A program made the position numbers and the translations under genes. A model generated the notes under the pieces. It did not search any database. It saw only the letters and a list, made by a program, of their open reading frames with translations, and had not been told where the DNA came from. Shown here one piece after another: positions 13,341 through 26,900 of a DNA stretch of 64,000 bases (the first letter of the stretch is position 1; each line of letters begins with the position of its first letter). The DNA lies in NCBI RefSeq assembly GCF_029227915.1, contig NC_079878.1, positions 17,052,001 through 17,116,000 of the forward strand. The letters are read 5' to 3'. The stretch comes from Hydractinia symbiolongicarpus. Lineage: Eukaryota > Cnidaria > Hydrozoa > Anthoathecata > Hydractiniidae.

Positions 13341-14475
13341 GTAAGGCACTTATTAGACTGCCAAAGACCGTATTACAACTTTTAGAAGACTGTGCACGTA
13401 GTTGACGGTGTTCTACTGCCATTGCGGATTGGAAAATGACTTGAGGCGTCGTAGTCCATTGAGAGTGGAAAGACTACACTGATCTTCACATGTCTACCCT
13501 CGTGAAAGGACGTTATTAACGGGAAAAGCCCATTTTAGGCTGCAAAAGGCCGTATTACAACATTTACAAGAAGTCTTTGCACGTAGTTTACGGTGGTCTA
13601 TGGCCATTGCAGATTGGAAAACCTCTTGAGGCGTCGTAGTTCATTGAGAGTGGAAGGACTAGACCGATCCTCACCTGTCTAGGATCGTGGAAGCACGTGA
13701 TTTACGTGTAAGGACCTTATTAGGCTACAAAAGGCGGTATTACAACAATTAGAAAACTGTACACGTAGTTGACAATGTTCTATGGCTATTGCGGATTGGA
13801 AAACGACTTGAGGCGTCGTAGTCCATTGAGAGTGGAAGGACTAGACCGATCTGCACCTGTGTAGGCTCCTGGAAGCACGTGATTTATGTGTAAGGCCCTT
13901 GTTAAAACTCAAAAGGCCGTACTACAACATTTAGAAGACTGTGCACGTAGTTGACGGTGCACTATTGCCATTGCAGAATGAAGAGCGAATTGTGGCGTCG
14001 TAGTCCATTGAGAGTGGAAGGACTACACTGATCCTCACATGTCTACCATGTGGAAGCACGTGATTTACGTGTAAGGCCCTTATTAGACTACAAAAGCCCG
14101 TATTGCAATCTTTAGAAGCCTGTGCACGTAGTTTACTGTGGTCTATGGCCATTGCGGATTGGAAAACCACTTGAGGCGTCGTAGTTCATTGAGAGTGGAA
14201 GGACTAGACCGATCCTCACCTGTCTAGGATCGTGGAAGCACGTGATTTACGTGTAAGGCCCTTATTAGGCTACAAAAGGCCGTATTACAACATTTAGAAG
14301 ACTGTACACGTAGTTGACAATGTTCTATGGCCATTGCGGATTGGAAAACGACTTGAGGTGTCGTAGTCTAATAAGAGTGGAAGGACTAGACCGATCCCCA
14401 CCTGTGTAGGCTCCTGGAAGCACGTGATTTACGTGTAAGGCCCTTATTAGACCTCAAAATGCCGTATTACCACAC

Positions 14476-16301
14476 TTAGAAGACTGTGTACGTAGTTGAC
14501 GGTGCTCTATTGCCATTGCGGTATGAAGAACGAATTGAGGTGTCGTGGTCCGTTGAGAGTAAAAGGACTAGGCCGATCCTCACATGTCTACGGTCGTGGA
14601 AGCACGTGATTTACGGGAAAAGATCTTATTAAGCTGCAAAACGCCGTGTTGCATATTTTAAAAGACTGTGCAAGTAGTTGACCGTGTTTTATGGCCATTG
14701 CAGATTGGAAAATGACTTAAGGCGTCGTAGTCCATTGAGAGTGGAAGGACTAGACGGATCCTGTCATGTATACGCACGTGGAAGCACGTGATTTACGTGT
14801 AAGGCACTTATTAGACTGCCAAAGACCGTATTACAACTTTTAGAAGACTGTGCACGTAGTTGACGGTGTTCTACTGCCATTGCGGATTGGAAAATGACTT
14901 GAGGCGTCGTAGTCCATTGAGAGTGGAAAGACTACACTGATCTTCACATGTCTACCCTCGTGAAAGGACGTTATTAACGGGAAAAGCCCATTTTAGGCTG
15001 CAAAAGGCCGTATTACAACATTTACAAGAAGTCTTTGCACGTAGTTTACGGTGGTCTATGGCCATTGCGGATTGGAAAACCACTTGAGGCGTCGTAGTTC
15101 ATTGAGAGTGGAAGGACAACACTGATCCTCACATGTCTACCATCGTGGAAGGACGTGATTTACGGGAAAAGCCCATATTAGGCTGCAAAAGGCGGTATTA
15201 CAACATTTGGAAGACTGTGCACGTAGTTGACGGTGTTCTACTGCCATTGCGGATTGGAAAATGACTTGAGGCGTCGTAGTCCATTGAGAGTGGAAAGACT
15301 ACACTGATCCTCACATGTCTACCATCGTGGAAGCACGTCATTTACGTGTAAGGCCCTTATTAGACCTCAAAATGCCGTATTGCAATATTTAGAAGACTGT
15401 GTACGTAGTTGACGGTGCTCTATTGCCATTGCGGTATGAAGAACGAATTGAGGTGTCGTGGTCCGTTGAGAGTAAAAGGACTAGGCCGATCCTCACATGT
15501 CTACGGTCGTGGAAGCACGTGATTTACGGGAAAAGATCTTATTAAGCTGCAAAACGCCGTGTTGCATATTTTAAAAGACTGTGCAAGTAGTTGACCGTGT
15601 TTTATGGCCATTGCAGATTGGAAAATGACTTAAGGCGTCGTAGTCCATTGAGAGTGGAAGGACTAGACGGATCCTGTCATGTATACGCACGTGGAAGCAC
15701 GTGATTTACGTGTAAGGCACTTATTAGACTGCCAAAGACCGTATTACAACTTTTAGAAGACTGTGCACGTAGTTGACGGTGTTCTACTGCCATTGCGGAT
15801 TGGAAAATGACTTGAGGCGTCGTAGTCCATTGAGAGTGGAAAGACTACACTGATCTTCACATGTCTACCCTCGTGAAAGGACGTTATTAACGGGAAAAGC
15901 CCATTTTAGGCTGCAAAAGGCCGTATTACAACATTTACAAGAAGTCTTTGCACGTAGTTTACGGTGGTCTATGGCCATTGCGGATTGGAAAACCACTTGA
16001 GGCGTCGTAGTTCATTGAGAGTGGAAGGACAACACTGATCCTCACATGTCTACCATCGTGGAAGGACGTGATTTACGGGAAAAGCCCATATTAGGCTGCA
16101 AAAGGCGGTATTACAACATTTGGAAGACTGTGCACGTAGTTGACGGTGTTCTACTGCCATTGCGGATTGGAAAATGACTTGAGGCGTCGTAGTCCATTGA
16201 GAGTGGAAAGACTACACTGATCCTCACATGTCTACCATCGTGGAAGCACGTCATTTACGTGTAAGGCCCTTATTAGACTACAAAAGGCCGTATTGCAATC
16301 T
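14476..16301. repeat. Tandem duplication of 5 monomers (913-bp period)
   Basis: Two adjacent copies, about 14476-15388 and 15389-16301, are related by a constant 913-bp shift. The rare variant agatcttatt is at 14621 and 15534, gttgcatatttt follows in both, and the hybrid unit containing aaggacaacactg is present twice. 913 equals five monomers with one 185-bp variant. The left edge is marked by accacactt versus gcaatattt, and the right edge by cctcaaaatg versus ctacaaaagg near 16,276. The copies are almost identical by eye, so the event is recent relative to the surrounding HOR. Confidence 0.88.
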
Positions 16302-18059
16302 TTAGAAGCCTGTGCACATAGTTAACGGTGTTTTATCGCCATTGCGGATTGGTAAACGACTTGAGGCGTCGTAGTCCATTGAGAGTGGAAGGACTACACT
16401 GATCCTCACATGTCTACCCTTGTGGAAGGACGTGATTTACGGGAAAAGCCCATATTAGGCTGCAAAACGCCGTATTACAACATTTAGGAGAAGACTTTGC
16501 GCGTAGTTTACGGTGTTCTTTGGCCATTGCGGATTAAGAAACAACTTGAGGCATCGTAGTCCATTGAGAGTGAAATGATTAGACCTATCCCCACCTGTCT
16601 GGGTTCCTGGAAGCACGTGATTTACGTGTAAGGCCCTTATTAGACCTCAAAAGGCCGTATTACAACATTTAGAAAGTTCTGCACGTAGTTGACGGTGCTC
16701 TATTGCCTTTGCGGTTTGAAGAACGAATTGAGGTGTCGTGGTCCGTTGAGATTAAAAGGACTAGGCCGATCCTCACATGTCTACGGTCGTGGAAGTACGC
16801 GATTTACGGGAAAAGCCCTTATTAGGCTGCAAAAGGCCGTGTTGCAAACTTTAAAAGACTGTACACGTAGTTGACAATGTTCTATGGCCATTGCGGATTG
16901 GAAAACGACTTGAGGCGTCGTAGTCCATTGAGAGTGGAAGGACTAGACCGATCCCCACCTGTGTAGGCTCCTGGAAGCACGTGATTTACGTGTGAGGCCC
17001 TTATTAGACCTCAAAATGCCGTATTGCAATATTTAGAAGACTGTGCACGTAGTTGACGGTGTTCTATCGCCATTGCGGATTGGTAAACGACTTGAGGCGT
17101 CGTAGTCCATTGAGAGTGGAAGGACTACACTGATCCTCATATGTCTACCATCGTGGAAGCACGGGATTTACGTGTAAGGCCCTTATTAGACTACAAAAGT
17201 CCCTATTGCAATCTTTAGAAGCCTGTGCAAGTAGTTGACCGTGTTCTATGGCCATTGCAGATTGGAAAATGACTTAAGGCGTCGTAGTCCATTGAGAGTG
17301 GAAGGACTAGACGAATCCTGTCATGTATACGCACGTGGAAGCATGTCATTTACGTGTAAGGCCCTTATTGAATGCAAAAGACCGTATTACAACATTTAGG
17401 AGACTGTGCACGTAGTTGACGGTGTTCTACTGCCATTGCGGATTGGAAAATGACTTGAGGCGTCGTAGTCCATTGAGAGTGGAAAGACTACACTGATCTT
17501 CACATGTCTACCCTCGTGAAAGGACGTTATTAACGGGAAAAGCCCATTTTAGGCTGCAAAAGGCCGTATTACAACATTTACAAGAAGTCTTTGCACGTAG
17601 TTTACGGTGGTCTATGGCCATTGCGGATTGGAAAACCACTTGAGGCGTCGTGGTTCATTGAGAGTGGAAGGACTAGACCGATCCTCACCTGTCTAGGATC
17701 GTGGAAGCACGTGATTTACGTCTAAGGACCTTATTAGGCTACAAAAGGCGGTATTACAACATTTAGAAAACTGTACACGTAGTTGACAATGTTCTATGGC
17801 TATTGCGGATTGGAAAACGACTTGAGGCGTCGTAGTCCATTGAGAGTGGAAGGACTAGACCGATCTGCACCTGTGTAGGCTCCTGGAAGCACGTGATTTA
17901 TGTGTAAGGCCCTTATTAGAACTCAAAAGGCCGTACTACAACATTTAGAAGACTGTGCACGTAGTTGACGGTGCTCTATTGCCATTGCAGAATGAAGAGC
18001 GAATTGTGGCGTCGTAGTCCATTGAGAGTGGAAGGACTACACAGATCCTCACATGTCTA

Positions 18060-18990
18060 CCCTTGTGGAAGGACGTGATTTACGGGAAAAGCCCATATTA
18101 GGCTGCAAAACGCTGTATTACAACATTTAGGAGAAGACTTTGTGCGTAGTTTACGGTGTTCTTTGGCCATTGCGGATTAAGAAACAACTTGAGGCATCGT
18201 AGTCCATTGAGAGTGGAAGGATTAGACCTATCCCCACCTGTCTAGGTTCCTGGAAGCACGTGATTTACGTGTAAGGCCCTTATTAGACCTCAAAAGGCCG
18301 TATTACAATATTTAGAAGGTTCTGCACGTAGTTGACGGTGCTCTATTGCCTTTGCGGTATGAAGAACGAATTGAGGTGTCGTGGTCCGTTGAGAGTAAAA
18401 GGACTAGGCCGATCCTCACATGTCTACGGTCGTGGAAGCACGTGATTTACGGGAAAAGCCCTTATTAAGCTGCAAAAGGCCGTGTTGCAAACTTTAAAAG
18501 ACTGTGCAAGTAGTTGACAATGTTCTATGGCCATTGCAGATTGGAAAATGACTTAAGGCGTCGTAGTCCATTGAGAGTGGAAGGACTAGACGAATCCTGT
18601 CATGTATACGCACGTGGAATCATGTCATTTACGTGTAAGGCCCTTATTAGACTGCAAAAGGCCGAATTACAACATTTAGGAGACTGTGCACGTAGTTGAC
18701 GGTGTGTTATGTCCATTTCGGATTGGAAAAGGACTTGAAGCGTCGTAGTCAATTGAGAGTGGAAGGACTAGACCGACCCTCACCCGCCTAGGCTTGTGGA
18801 AGCAAGTGATTTACGTGTAAGGCCCTTATTAGAGTACAAAGGGCGGCATTACCACACTTAGAAGACTGTGCACGTAGTTGACGGTGTTCTATGGTCATTG
18901 CGGATCGGAAAACGATTTGAGGCGTCGTAGTCCATTGAGATTTGAAGAACTAGAACGATCCCCATCCGCCTAGGCTTTTGTGGAAGCACG
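18060..18990. repeat. Block repeated at +6,027 bp
   Basis: The rare word tttgtgcgtagtttacgg (anchor at 18143) recurs at 24170. The gtagttgac monomer at about 18,510 recurs at about 24,537, and the following gaccctcacccgcctagg and acaaaaggcggcattaccac monomers follow in the same order. The shift of 6,027 bp is 33 monomers, about two HOR units plus one monomer. The copies differ by scattered substitutions, so this duplication is older than those in region IV. Confidence 0.65.
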
Positions 18991-21900
18991 CGTTTGACGT
19001 GTAAGGCCCTTGTTAGGCTGCTAAAGGCCGTATTACAACATTTAGAAGACTGTGAGCGTAGTTGGCCGAGTTCTATGGCCATTGCTGATTGGAAAACAAC
19101 TTTACCCGTCGTAGACCATTGAGAGTGAAAGGACTAGACGGATCCTGTCATGTATACGCACGTGGAAGCACGTGATTTACGTGTAAGGCACTTATTAGAC
19201 TGCCAAAGACCGTATTACAACTTTTAGAAGACTGTGCACGTAGTTGACGGTGTTCTACTGCCATTGCGGATTGGAAAATGACTTGAGGCGTCGTAGTCCA
19301 TTGAGAGTGGAAAGACTACACTGATCTTCACATGTCTACCCTCGTGAAAGGACGTTATTAACGGGAAAAGCCCATTTTAGGCTGCAAAAGGCCGTATTAC
19401 AACATTTACAAGAAGTCTTTGCACGTAGTTTACGGTGGTCTATGGCCATTGCAGATTAGAAAACCACTTGAGGCGTCGTAGTTCATTGAGAGTGGAAGGA
19501 CTAGACCGATCCTCACCTGTCTAGGATCGTGGAAGCACGTGATTTACGTGTAAGGACCTTATTAGGCTACAAAAGGCGGTATTACAACAATTAGAAGACT
19601 GTACACGTAGTTGACAATGTTCTATGGCTATTGCGGATTGGAAAACGACTTGAGGCGTCGTAGTCCATTGAGAGTGGAAGGACTAGACCGATCTGCACCT
19701 GTGTAGGCTCCTGGAAGCACGTGATTTATGTGTAAGGCCCTTATTAGAACTCAAAAGGCCGTACTACAACATTTAGAAGACTGTGCACGTAGTTGACGGT
19801 GCTCTATTGCCATTGCAGAATGAAGAGCGAATTGTGGCGTCGTAGTCCATTGAGAGTGGAAGGACTACACTGATCCTCACATGTCTACCATCGTGGAAGC
19901 ACGTGATTTACGTGTAAGGCCCTTATTAGACTACAAAAGCCCGTATTGCAATCTTTAGAAGCCTGTGCACGTAGTTTACTGTGGTCTATGGCCATTGCGG
20001 ATTGGAAAACCACTTGAGGCGTCGTAGTTCATTGAGAGTGGAAGGACTAGACCGATCCTCACCTGTCTAGGATCGTGGAAGCACGTGATTTACGTGTAAG
20101 GCCCTTATTAGGCTACAAAAGGCCGTATTCCAACATTTAGAAGACTGTGTACGTAGTTGACGGTGCTCTATTGCCATTGCGGTATGAAGAACGAATTAAG
20201 GTGTCGTGGTCCGTTGAGAGTAAAAGGACTAGGCCGATCCTCACATTTCTACGGTCGTGGAAGCACGTGATTTACGGGAAAAGCCCTTATTAAGCTGCAA
20301 AAGGCCGTGTTGCATATTTTAAAAGACTGTGCAAGTAGTTGACCGTGTTTTATGGCCATTGCAGATTGGAAAATAACTTAAGGCGTCGTAGTCCATTGAG
20401 AGTGGAAGGACTAGACGAATCCTGTCATGTATACGCACGTGGAAGCATGTCATTTACGTGTAAGGCCCTTATTGAATGCAAAAGACCGTATTACAACATT
20501 TAGGAGACTGTGCACGTAGTTGACGGTGTTCTACTGCCATTGCGGATTGGAAAATGACTTGAGGCGTCGTAGTCCATTGAGAGTGGAAAGACTACACTGA
20601 TCTTCACATGTCTACCCTCGTGAAAGGACGTTATTAACGGGAAAAGCCCATTTTAGGCTGCAAAAGGCCGTATTACAACATTTACAAGAAGTCTTTGCAC
20701 GTAGTTTACGGTGGTCTATGGCCATTGCGGATTGGAAAACCACTTGAGGCGTCGTAGTTCATTGAGAGTGGAAGGACTACACTGATCCTCACATGTCTAC
20801 CATCGTGGAAGGACGTGATTTACGGGAAAAGCCCATATTAGGCTGCAAAAGGCGGTATTACAACATTTGGAAGACTGTGCACGTAGTTGACGGTGTTCTA
20901 CTGCCATTGCGGATTGGAAAATGACTTGAGGCGTCGTAGTCCATTGAGAGTGGAAAGACTACACTGATCCTCACATGTCTACCATCGTGGAAGCACGTGA
21001 TTTACGTGTAAGGCCCTTATTAGACTACAAAAGGCCGTATTGCAATCTTTAGAAGCCTGTGCACATAGTTAACGGTGTTCTATCGCCATTGCGGATTGGT
21101 AAACGACTTGAGGCGTCGTAGTCCATTGAGAGTGGAAGGACTACACTGATCCTCACATGTCTACCCTTGTGGAAGGACGTGATTTACGGGAAAAGCCCAT
21201 ATTAGGCTGCAAAACGCCGTATTACAACATTTAGGAGAAGACTTTGCGCGTAGTTTACGGTGTTCTTTGGCCATTGCGGATTAAGAAACAACTTGAGGCA
21301 TCGTAGTCCATTGAGAGTGAAAGGATTAGACCTATCCCCACCTGTCTAGGTTCCTGGAAGCACGTGATTTACGTGTAAGGCCCTTATTAGACCTCAAAAG
21401 GCCGTATTACAACATTTAGAAGGTTCTGCACGTAGTTGACGGTGCTCTATTGCCTTTGCGGTATGAAGAACGAATTGAGGTGTCGTGGTCCGTTGAGATT
21501 AAAAGGACTAGGCCGATCCTCACATGTCTACGGTCGTGGAAGCACGTGATTTACGGGAAAAGCCCTTATTAAGCTGCAAAAGGCCGTGTTGCAAACTTTA
21601 AAAGACTGTGCAAGTAGTTGACCGTGTTCTATGGCCATTGCAGATTGGAAAATGACTTAAGGCGTCGTAGTCCATTGAGAGTGGAAGGACTAGACGAATC
21701 CTTCATGTATACGCACGTGGAAGCATGTCATTTACGTGTAAGGCCCTTATTAGACTGCAAAAGACCGTAATACAACATTTAGGAGACTGTGCACGTAGTT
21801 GACGGTGTGTTATGTCCATTGCGGATTGGAAAAGGACTTGAAGCGTCGTAGTCCATTGAGATTTGAAGAACTAGAACGATCCCCATCCGCCTAGGCTTGT

Positions 21901-22439
21901 GGAAGCACGCGTTTGACGTGTAAGGCCTTTGTTAGGTTGCTAAAGGCCGTATTACAACATTTAGAAGACTGTGAGCGTAGTTGGCCGAGTTCTATGGCCA
22001 TTGCTGATTGGAAAACAACTTTACCCGTCGTAGACCATTGAGAGTGAAAGGACTAGACGGATCCTGTCATGTATACGCACGTGGAAGCACGTGATTTACG
22101 TGTAAGGCACTTATTAGACTGCCAAAGACCGTATTACAACTTTTAGAAGACTGTGCACGTAGTTTACGGTGGTCTAAGGCCATTGCGGATTGGAAAATGA
22201 CTTGAGGCGTCGTAGTCCATTGAGAGTGGAAAGACTACACTGATCTTCACATGTCTACCCTCGTGAAAGGACGTTATTAACGGGAAAAGCCCATTTTAGG
22301 CTGCAAAAGGCCGTATTACAACATTTACAAGAAGTCTTTGCACGTAGTTTACGGTGGTCTATGGCCATTGCAGATTGGAAAACCACTTGAGGCGTCGTAG
22401 TTCATTGAGAGTGGAAGGACTAGACCGATCCTCACCTGT

Positions 22440-23900
22440 CTAGGATCGTGGAAGCACGTGATTTACGTGTAAGGCCCTTATTAGGCTACAAAAGGTCGTA
22501 TTACAACATTTAGAAGACTGTACACGTAGTTGACAATGTTCTATGGCCATTGCGGATTGGAAAACGACTTGAGGCGTCGTAGTCTATTAAGAGTGGAAGG
22601 ACTAGACCGATCCCCACCTGTGTAGGCTCCTGGAAGCACGTGATTTACGTGTGAGGCCCTTATTAGACCTCAAAATGCCGTATTGCAATATTTAGAAGAC
22701 TGTGCACGTAGTTGACGGTGCTCTATTGCCATTGCGGAATGAAGAGCGATTTGTGGCGTCGTAGTCCATTGAGAGTGGAAGGACTACACTGATCCTAACA
22801 TGTCTACCATCGTGGAAGGACGAGATTTACGGGAAAAGCCCATATTAGGCTGCAAAACGCAGCATTACAACATTTAGAAGAAGTCTTTGCACGTAGTTTA
22901 CGGTGGTCTATGGCCATTGCAGATTGGAAAACCACTTGAGGTGTCGTGGTCCGTTGAGATTAAAAGGACTAGGCCGATCCTCACATGTCTACGGTCGTGG
23001 AAGCACGCGATTTACGGGAAAAGCCCTTATTAAGCTGCAAAAGGCCGTGTTGCAAACTTTAAAAGACTGTACACGTAGTTGACAATGTTCTATGGCCATT
23101 GCGGATTGGAAAACGACTTGAGGCGTCGTAGTCTATTAAGAGTGGAAGGACTAGACCGATCCCAACCTGTGTAGGCTCCTGAAAGCACGTGGTTTACGTG
23201 TGAGGCCCTTATTAGACCTCAAAATGCCGTATTGCAATATTTAGAAGACTGTGCACGTAGTTGACGGTGCTCTATTGCCATTGCGGAATGAAGAGCGATT
23301 TGTGGCGTCGTAGTCCATTGAGAGTGGAAGGACTACACTGATCCTCACATGTCTACCATCGTGGAAGGACGTGATTTACGGGAAAAGCCTATATTAGGCT
23401 GCAAAACGCAGCATTACAACATTTAGAAGAAGTCTTTGCACGTAGTTTACGGTGGTCTATGGCCATTGCGGATTGGAAAACCACTTGAGGCGTCGTAGTT
23501 CATTGAGAGTGGAAGGACTAGACCGATCCTCACCTGTCTAGGATCGTGGAAGCACGTGATTTACGTGTAAGGCCTTTTTTAGGCTACAAAAGGCCGTATT
23601 ACAACATTTAGAAGACTGTACACGTAGTTGACAATGTTCTATGGCCATTGCGGATTGGAAAACGACTTGAGGCGTCGTAGTCTATTAAGAGTGGAAGGAC
23701 TAGACCGATCCCCACCTGTGTAGGCTCCTGGAAGCACGTGATTTACGTGTGAGGCCCTTATTAGACCTCAAAATGCCGTATTGCAATATTTAGAAGACTG
23801 TGCACGTAGTTGACGGTGCTCTATTGCCATTGCGGAATGAAGAGCGATTTGTGGCGTAGCAGTCCATTGAGAGTGGAAGGACTACACTGATCCTCACATG
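22440..23900. repeat. Island of region-I-type 3-mer HOR inside region II
   Basis: The 549-bp periodic marker gaagagcgattt reappears at 22741, 23290 and 23839, with its partner gaagtctttgcacg words and cagcattacaac, as in region I. A hybrid monomer near 22,930-23,070 joins accacttgag to the gtgtcgtggtccgttgag variant of another class. The cassette is therefore a transferred or retained piece of the 3-mer HOR bounded by crossover points. A shorter similar run lies at about 11,300-12,060. Confidence 0.75.
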
Positions 23901-26900
23901 TCTACCATCGTGGAAGCACGTGATTTACGTGTAAGGCCCTTATTAGACTACAAAAGGCCGTATTGCAATCTTTAGAAGCCTGTGCACATAGTTAACGGTG
24001 TTCTATCGCCATTGCGGATTGGTAAACGACTTGAAGCGTCGTAGTCCATTGAGAGTGGAAGGACTACACTGATCCTCACATGTCTACCCTTGTGGAAGGA
24101 CGTGATTTACGGGAAAAGCCCATATTAGGCTGCAAAACGCCGTATTACAACATTTAGGAGAAGACTTTGTGCGTAGTTTACGGTGTTCTTTGACCATTGC
24201 GGATTAAGAAACAACTTGAGGCATCGTAGTCCATTGAGAGTGGAAGGATTAGACCTATCCCCACCTGTCTAGGTTCCTGGAAGCACGTGATTTACGTGTA
24301 AGGCCCTTATTAGACCTCAAAAGGCCGTATTACAACATTTAGAAGGTTCTGCACGTAGTTGACGGTGCTCTACTGCCTTTGCGGTATGAAGAACGAATTG
24401 AGGTGTCGTGGTCCGTTGAGAGTAAAAGGACTAGGCCGATCCTCACATGTCTACGGTCGTGGAAGCACGTGATTTACGGGAAAAGCCCTTATTAAGCTGC
24501 AAAAGGCCGTGTTGCAAACTTTAAAAGACTGTGCAAGTAGTTGACCGTGTTCTATGGCCATTGCAGATTGGAAAATGACTTAAGGCGTCGTAGTCCATTG
24601 AGAGTGGAAGGACTAGACGAATCCTGTCATGTATACGCACGTGGAAGCATGTCATTTACGTGTAAGGCCCTTATTAGACTGCTAAAGACCGTATTACCAC
24701 TTTTAGAAGACTGTGCACGTAGTTGACGGTGTGTTATGTCCATTGCGGATTGGAAAAGGACTTGAAGCGTCGTAGTCCATTGAGAGTGGAAGGACTAGAC
24801 CGACCCTCACCCGCCTAGGCTTGTGGAAGCAAGTGATTTACGTGTAAGGCCCTCATTAGAGTACAAAAGGCGGCATTACCACACTTAGAAGACTGTGCAC
24901 GTAGTTGACGGTGTTCTATGGTCATTGCGGATCGGAAAACGATTTGAGGCGTCGTAGTCCATTGAGATTTGAAGAACTAGAACGATCCCCATCCGCCTAG
25001 GCTTGTGGAAGCACGCGTTTGACGTGTAAGGCCCTTGTTAGGCTGCTAAAGACCGTATTACAACTTTTAGAAGACTGTGCACGTAGTTGACGGTGTTCTA
25101 CTGCCATTGCGGATTGGAAAATGACTTAAGGCGTCGTAGTCCATTGAGAGTGGAAAGACTACACTGATCTTCACATGTCTACCCTCGTGAAAGGACGTTA
25201 TTAACGGGAAAAGCCCATTTTAGGCTGCAAAAAGCCGTATTACAACATTTACAAGAAGTCTTTGCACGTAGTTTACGGTGGTCTATGGCCATTGCGGATT
25301 GGAAAACCACTTGAGGCGTCGTAGTTCATTGAGAGTGGAAGGACTAGACCGATCCTCACCTGTCTAGGATCGTGGAAGCACGTGATTTACGTGTAAGGAC
25401 CTTATTAGGCTACAAAAGGCGGTATTACAACATTTAGAAGACTGTACACGTAGTTGACAATGTTCTATGGCTATTGCGGATTGGAAAACGACTTGAGGCG
25501 TCGTAGTCCATTGAGAGTGGAAGGACTAGACCGATCTGCACCTGTGTAGGCTCCTGGAAGCACGTGATTTATGTGTAAGGCCCTTATTAGAACTCAAAAG
25601 GCCGTACTACAACATTTAGAAGACTGTGCACGTAGTTGACGGTGCTCTATTGCCATTGCAGAATGAAGAGCGAGTTGTGGCGTCGTAGTCCATTGAGAGT
25701 GGAAGGACTACACTGATCCTCACATGTCTACCATCGTGGAAGGACGTGATTTACGGGAAAAGCCCATATTAGGCTGCAAAACGCAGCATTACAACATTTA
25801 GAGAAGTCTTTGCACGTAGTTTACGGTGGTCTATGGCCATTGCGGATTGGAAAACCACTTGAGGCGTCGTAGTTCATTGACAGTGGAAGGACTAGACCGA
25901 TCCTCACCTGTCTAGGATCGTGGAAGCACGTGATTTACGTGTAAGGCCCTTATTAGGCTACAAAAGGCCGTATTACAACATTTAGAAGACTGTACACGTA
26001 GTTGACAATGTTCTATGGCCATTGCGGATTGGAAAACGACTTGAGGCGTCGTAGTCTATTAAGAGTGGAAAGACTACACTGATCCTCGCATGTCTACCAT
26101 CGTGGAAGCACGTGATTTACGTGTAAGGCCCTTATTAGACTACAAAAGGCCGTATTGCAATCTTTAAAAGCCTGTGCACATAGTTAACGGTGTTCTATCG
26201 CCATTGCGGATTGGTAAACGACTTGACGCGTCGTAGTCCATTGAGAGTGGAAGGACTACACTGATCCTCACATGTCTACCCTTGTGGAAGGACGTGATTT
26301 ACGGGAAAAGCCCATATTAGGCTGCAAAACGCCGTATTACAACATTTAGGAGAAGACTTTGCGCGTAGTTTACGGTGTTCTTTGGCCATTGCGGATTAAG
26401 AAACAACTTGAGGCATCGTAGTCCATTGAGAGTGGAAGGATTAGACCTATCCCCACCTGTGTAGGTTCCTGGAAGCACGTGATTTACGTGTAAGGCCCTT
26501 ATTAGACCTCAAAAGGCCGTATTACAACATTTAGAAGGTTCTGCACGTAGTTGACGGTGCTCTATTGCCTTTGCGGTATGAAGAACGAATTGAGGTGTCG
26601 TGGTCCGTTGAGATTAAAAGGAGTAGGCCGATCCTCACATGTCTACGGTCGTGGAAGCACGTGATTTACGGGAAAAGCCCTTATTAAGCTGCAAAAGGCC
26701 GTGTTGCAAACTTTAAAAGACTGTGCAAGTAGTTGACCGTGTTCTATGGCCATTGCAGATTGAAAAATGACTTAAGGCGTCGTAGTCCATTGAGAGTGGA
26801 AGGACTAGACGAATCCTTCATGTATACGCACGTGGAAGCATGTCATTTACGTGTAAGGCCCTTATTAGACTGCAAAAGACCGTATTACAACATTTACAAG

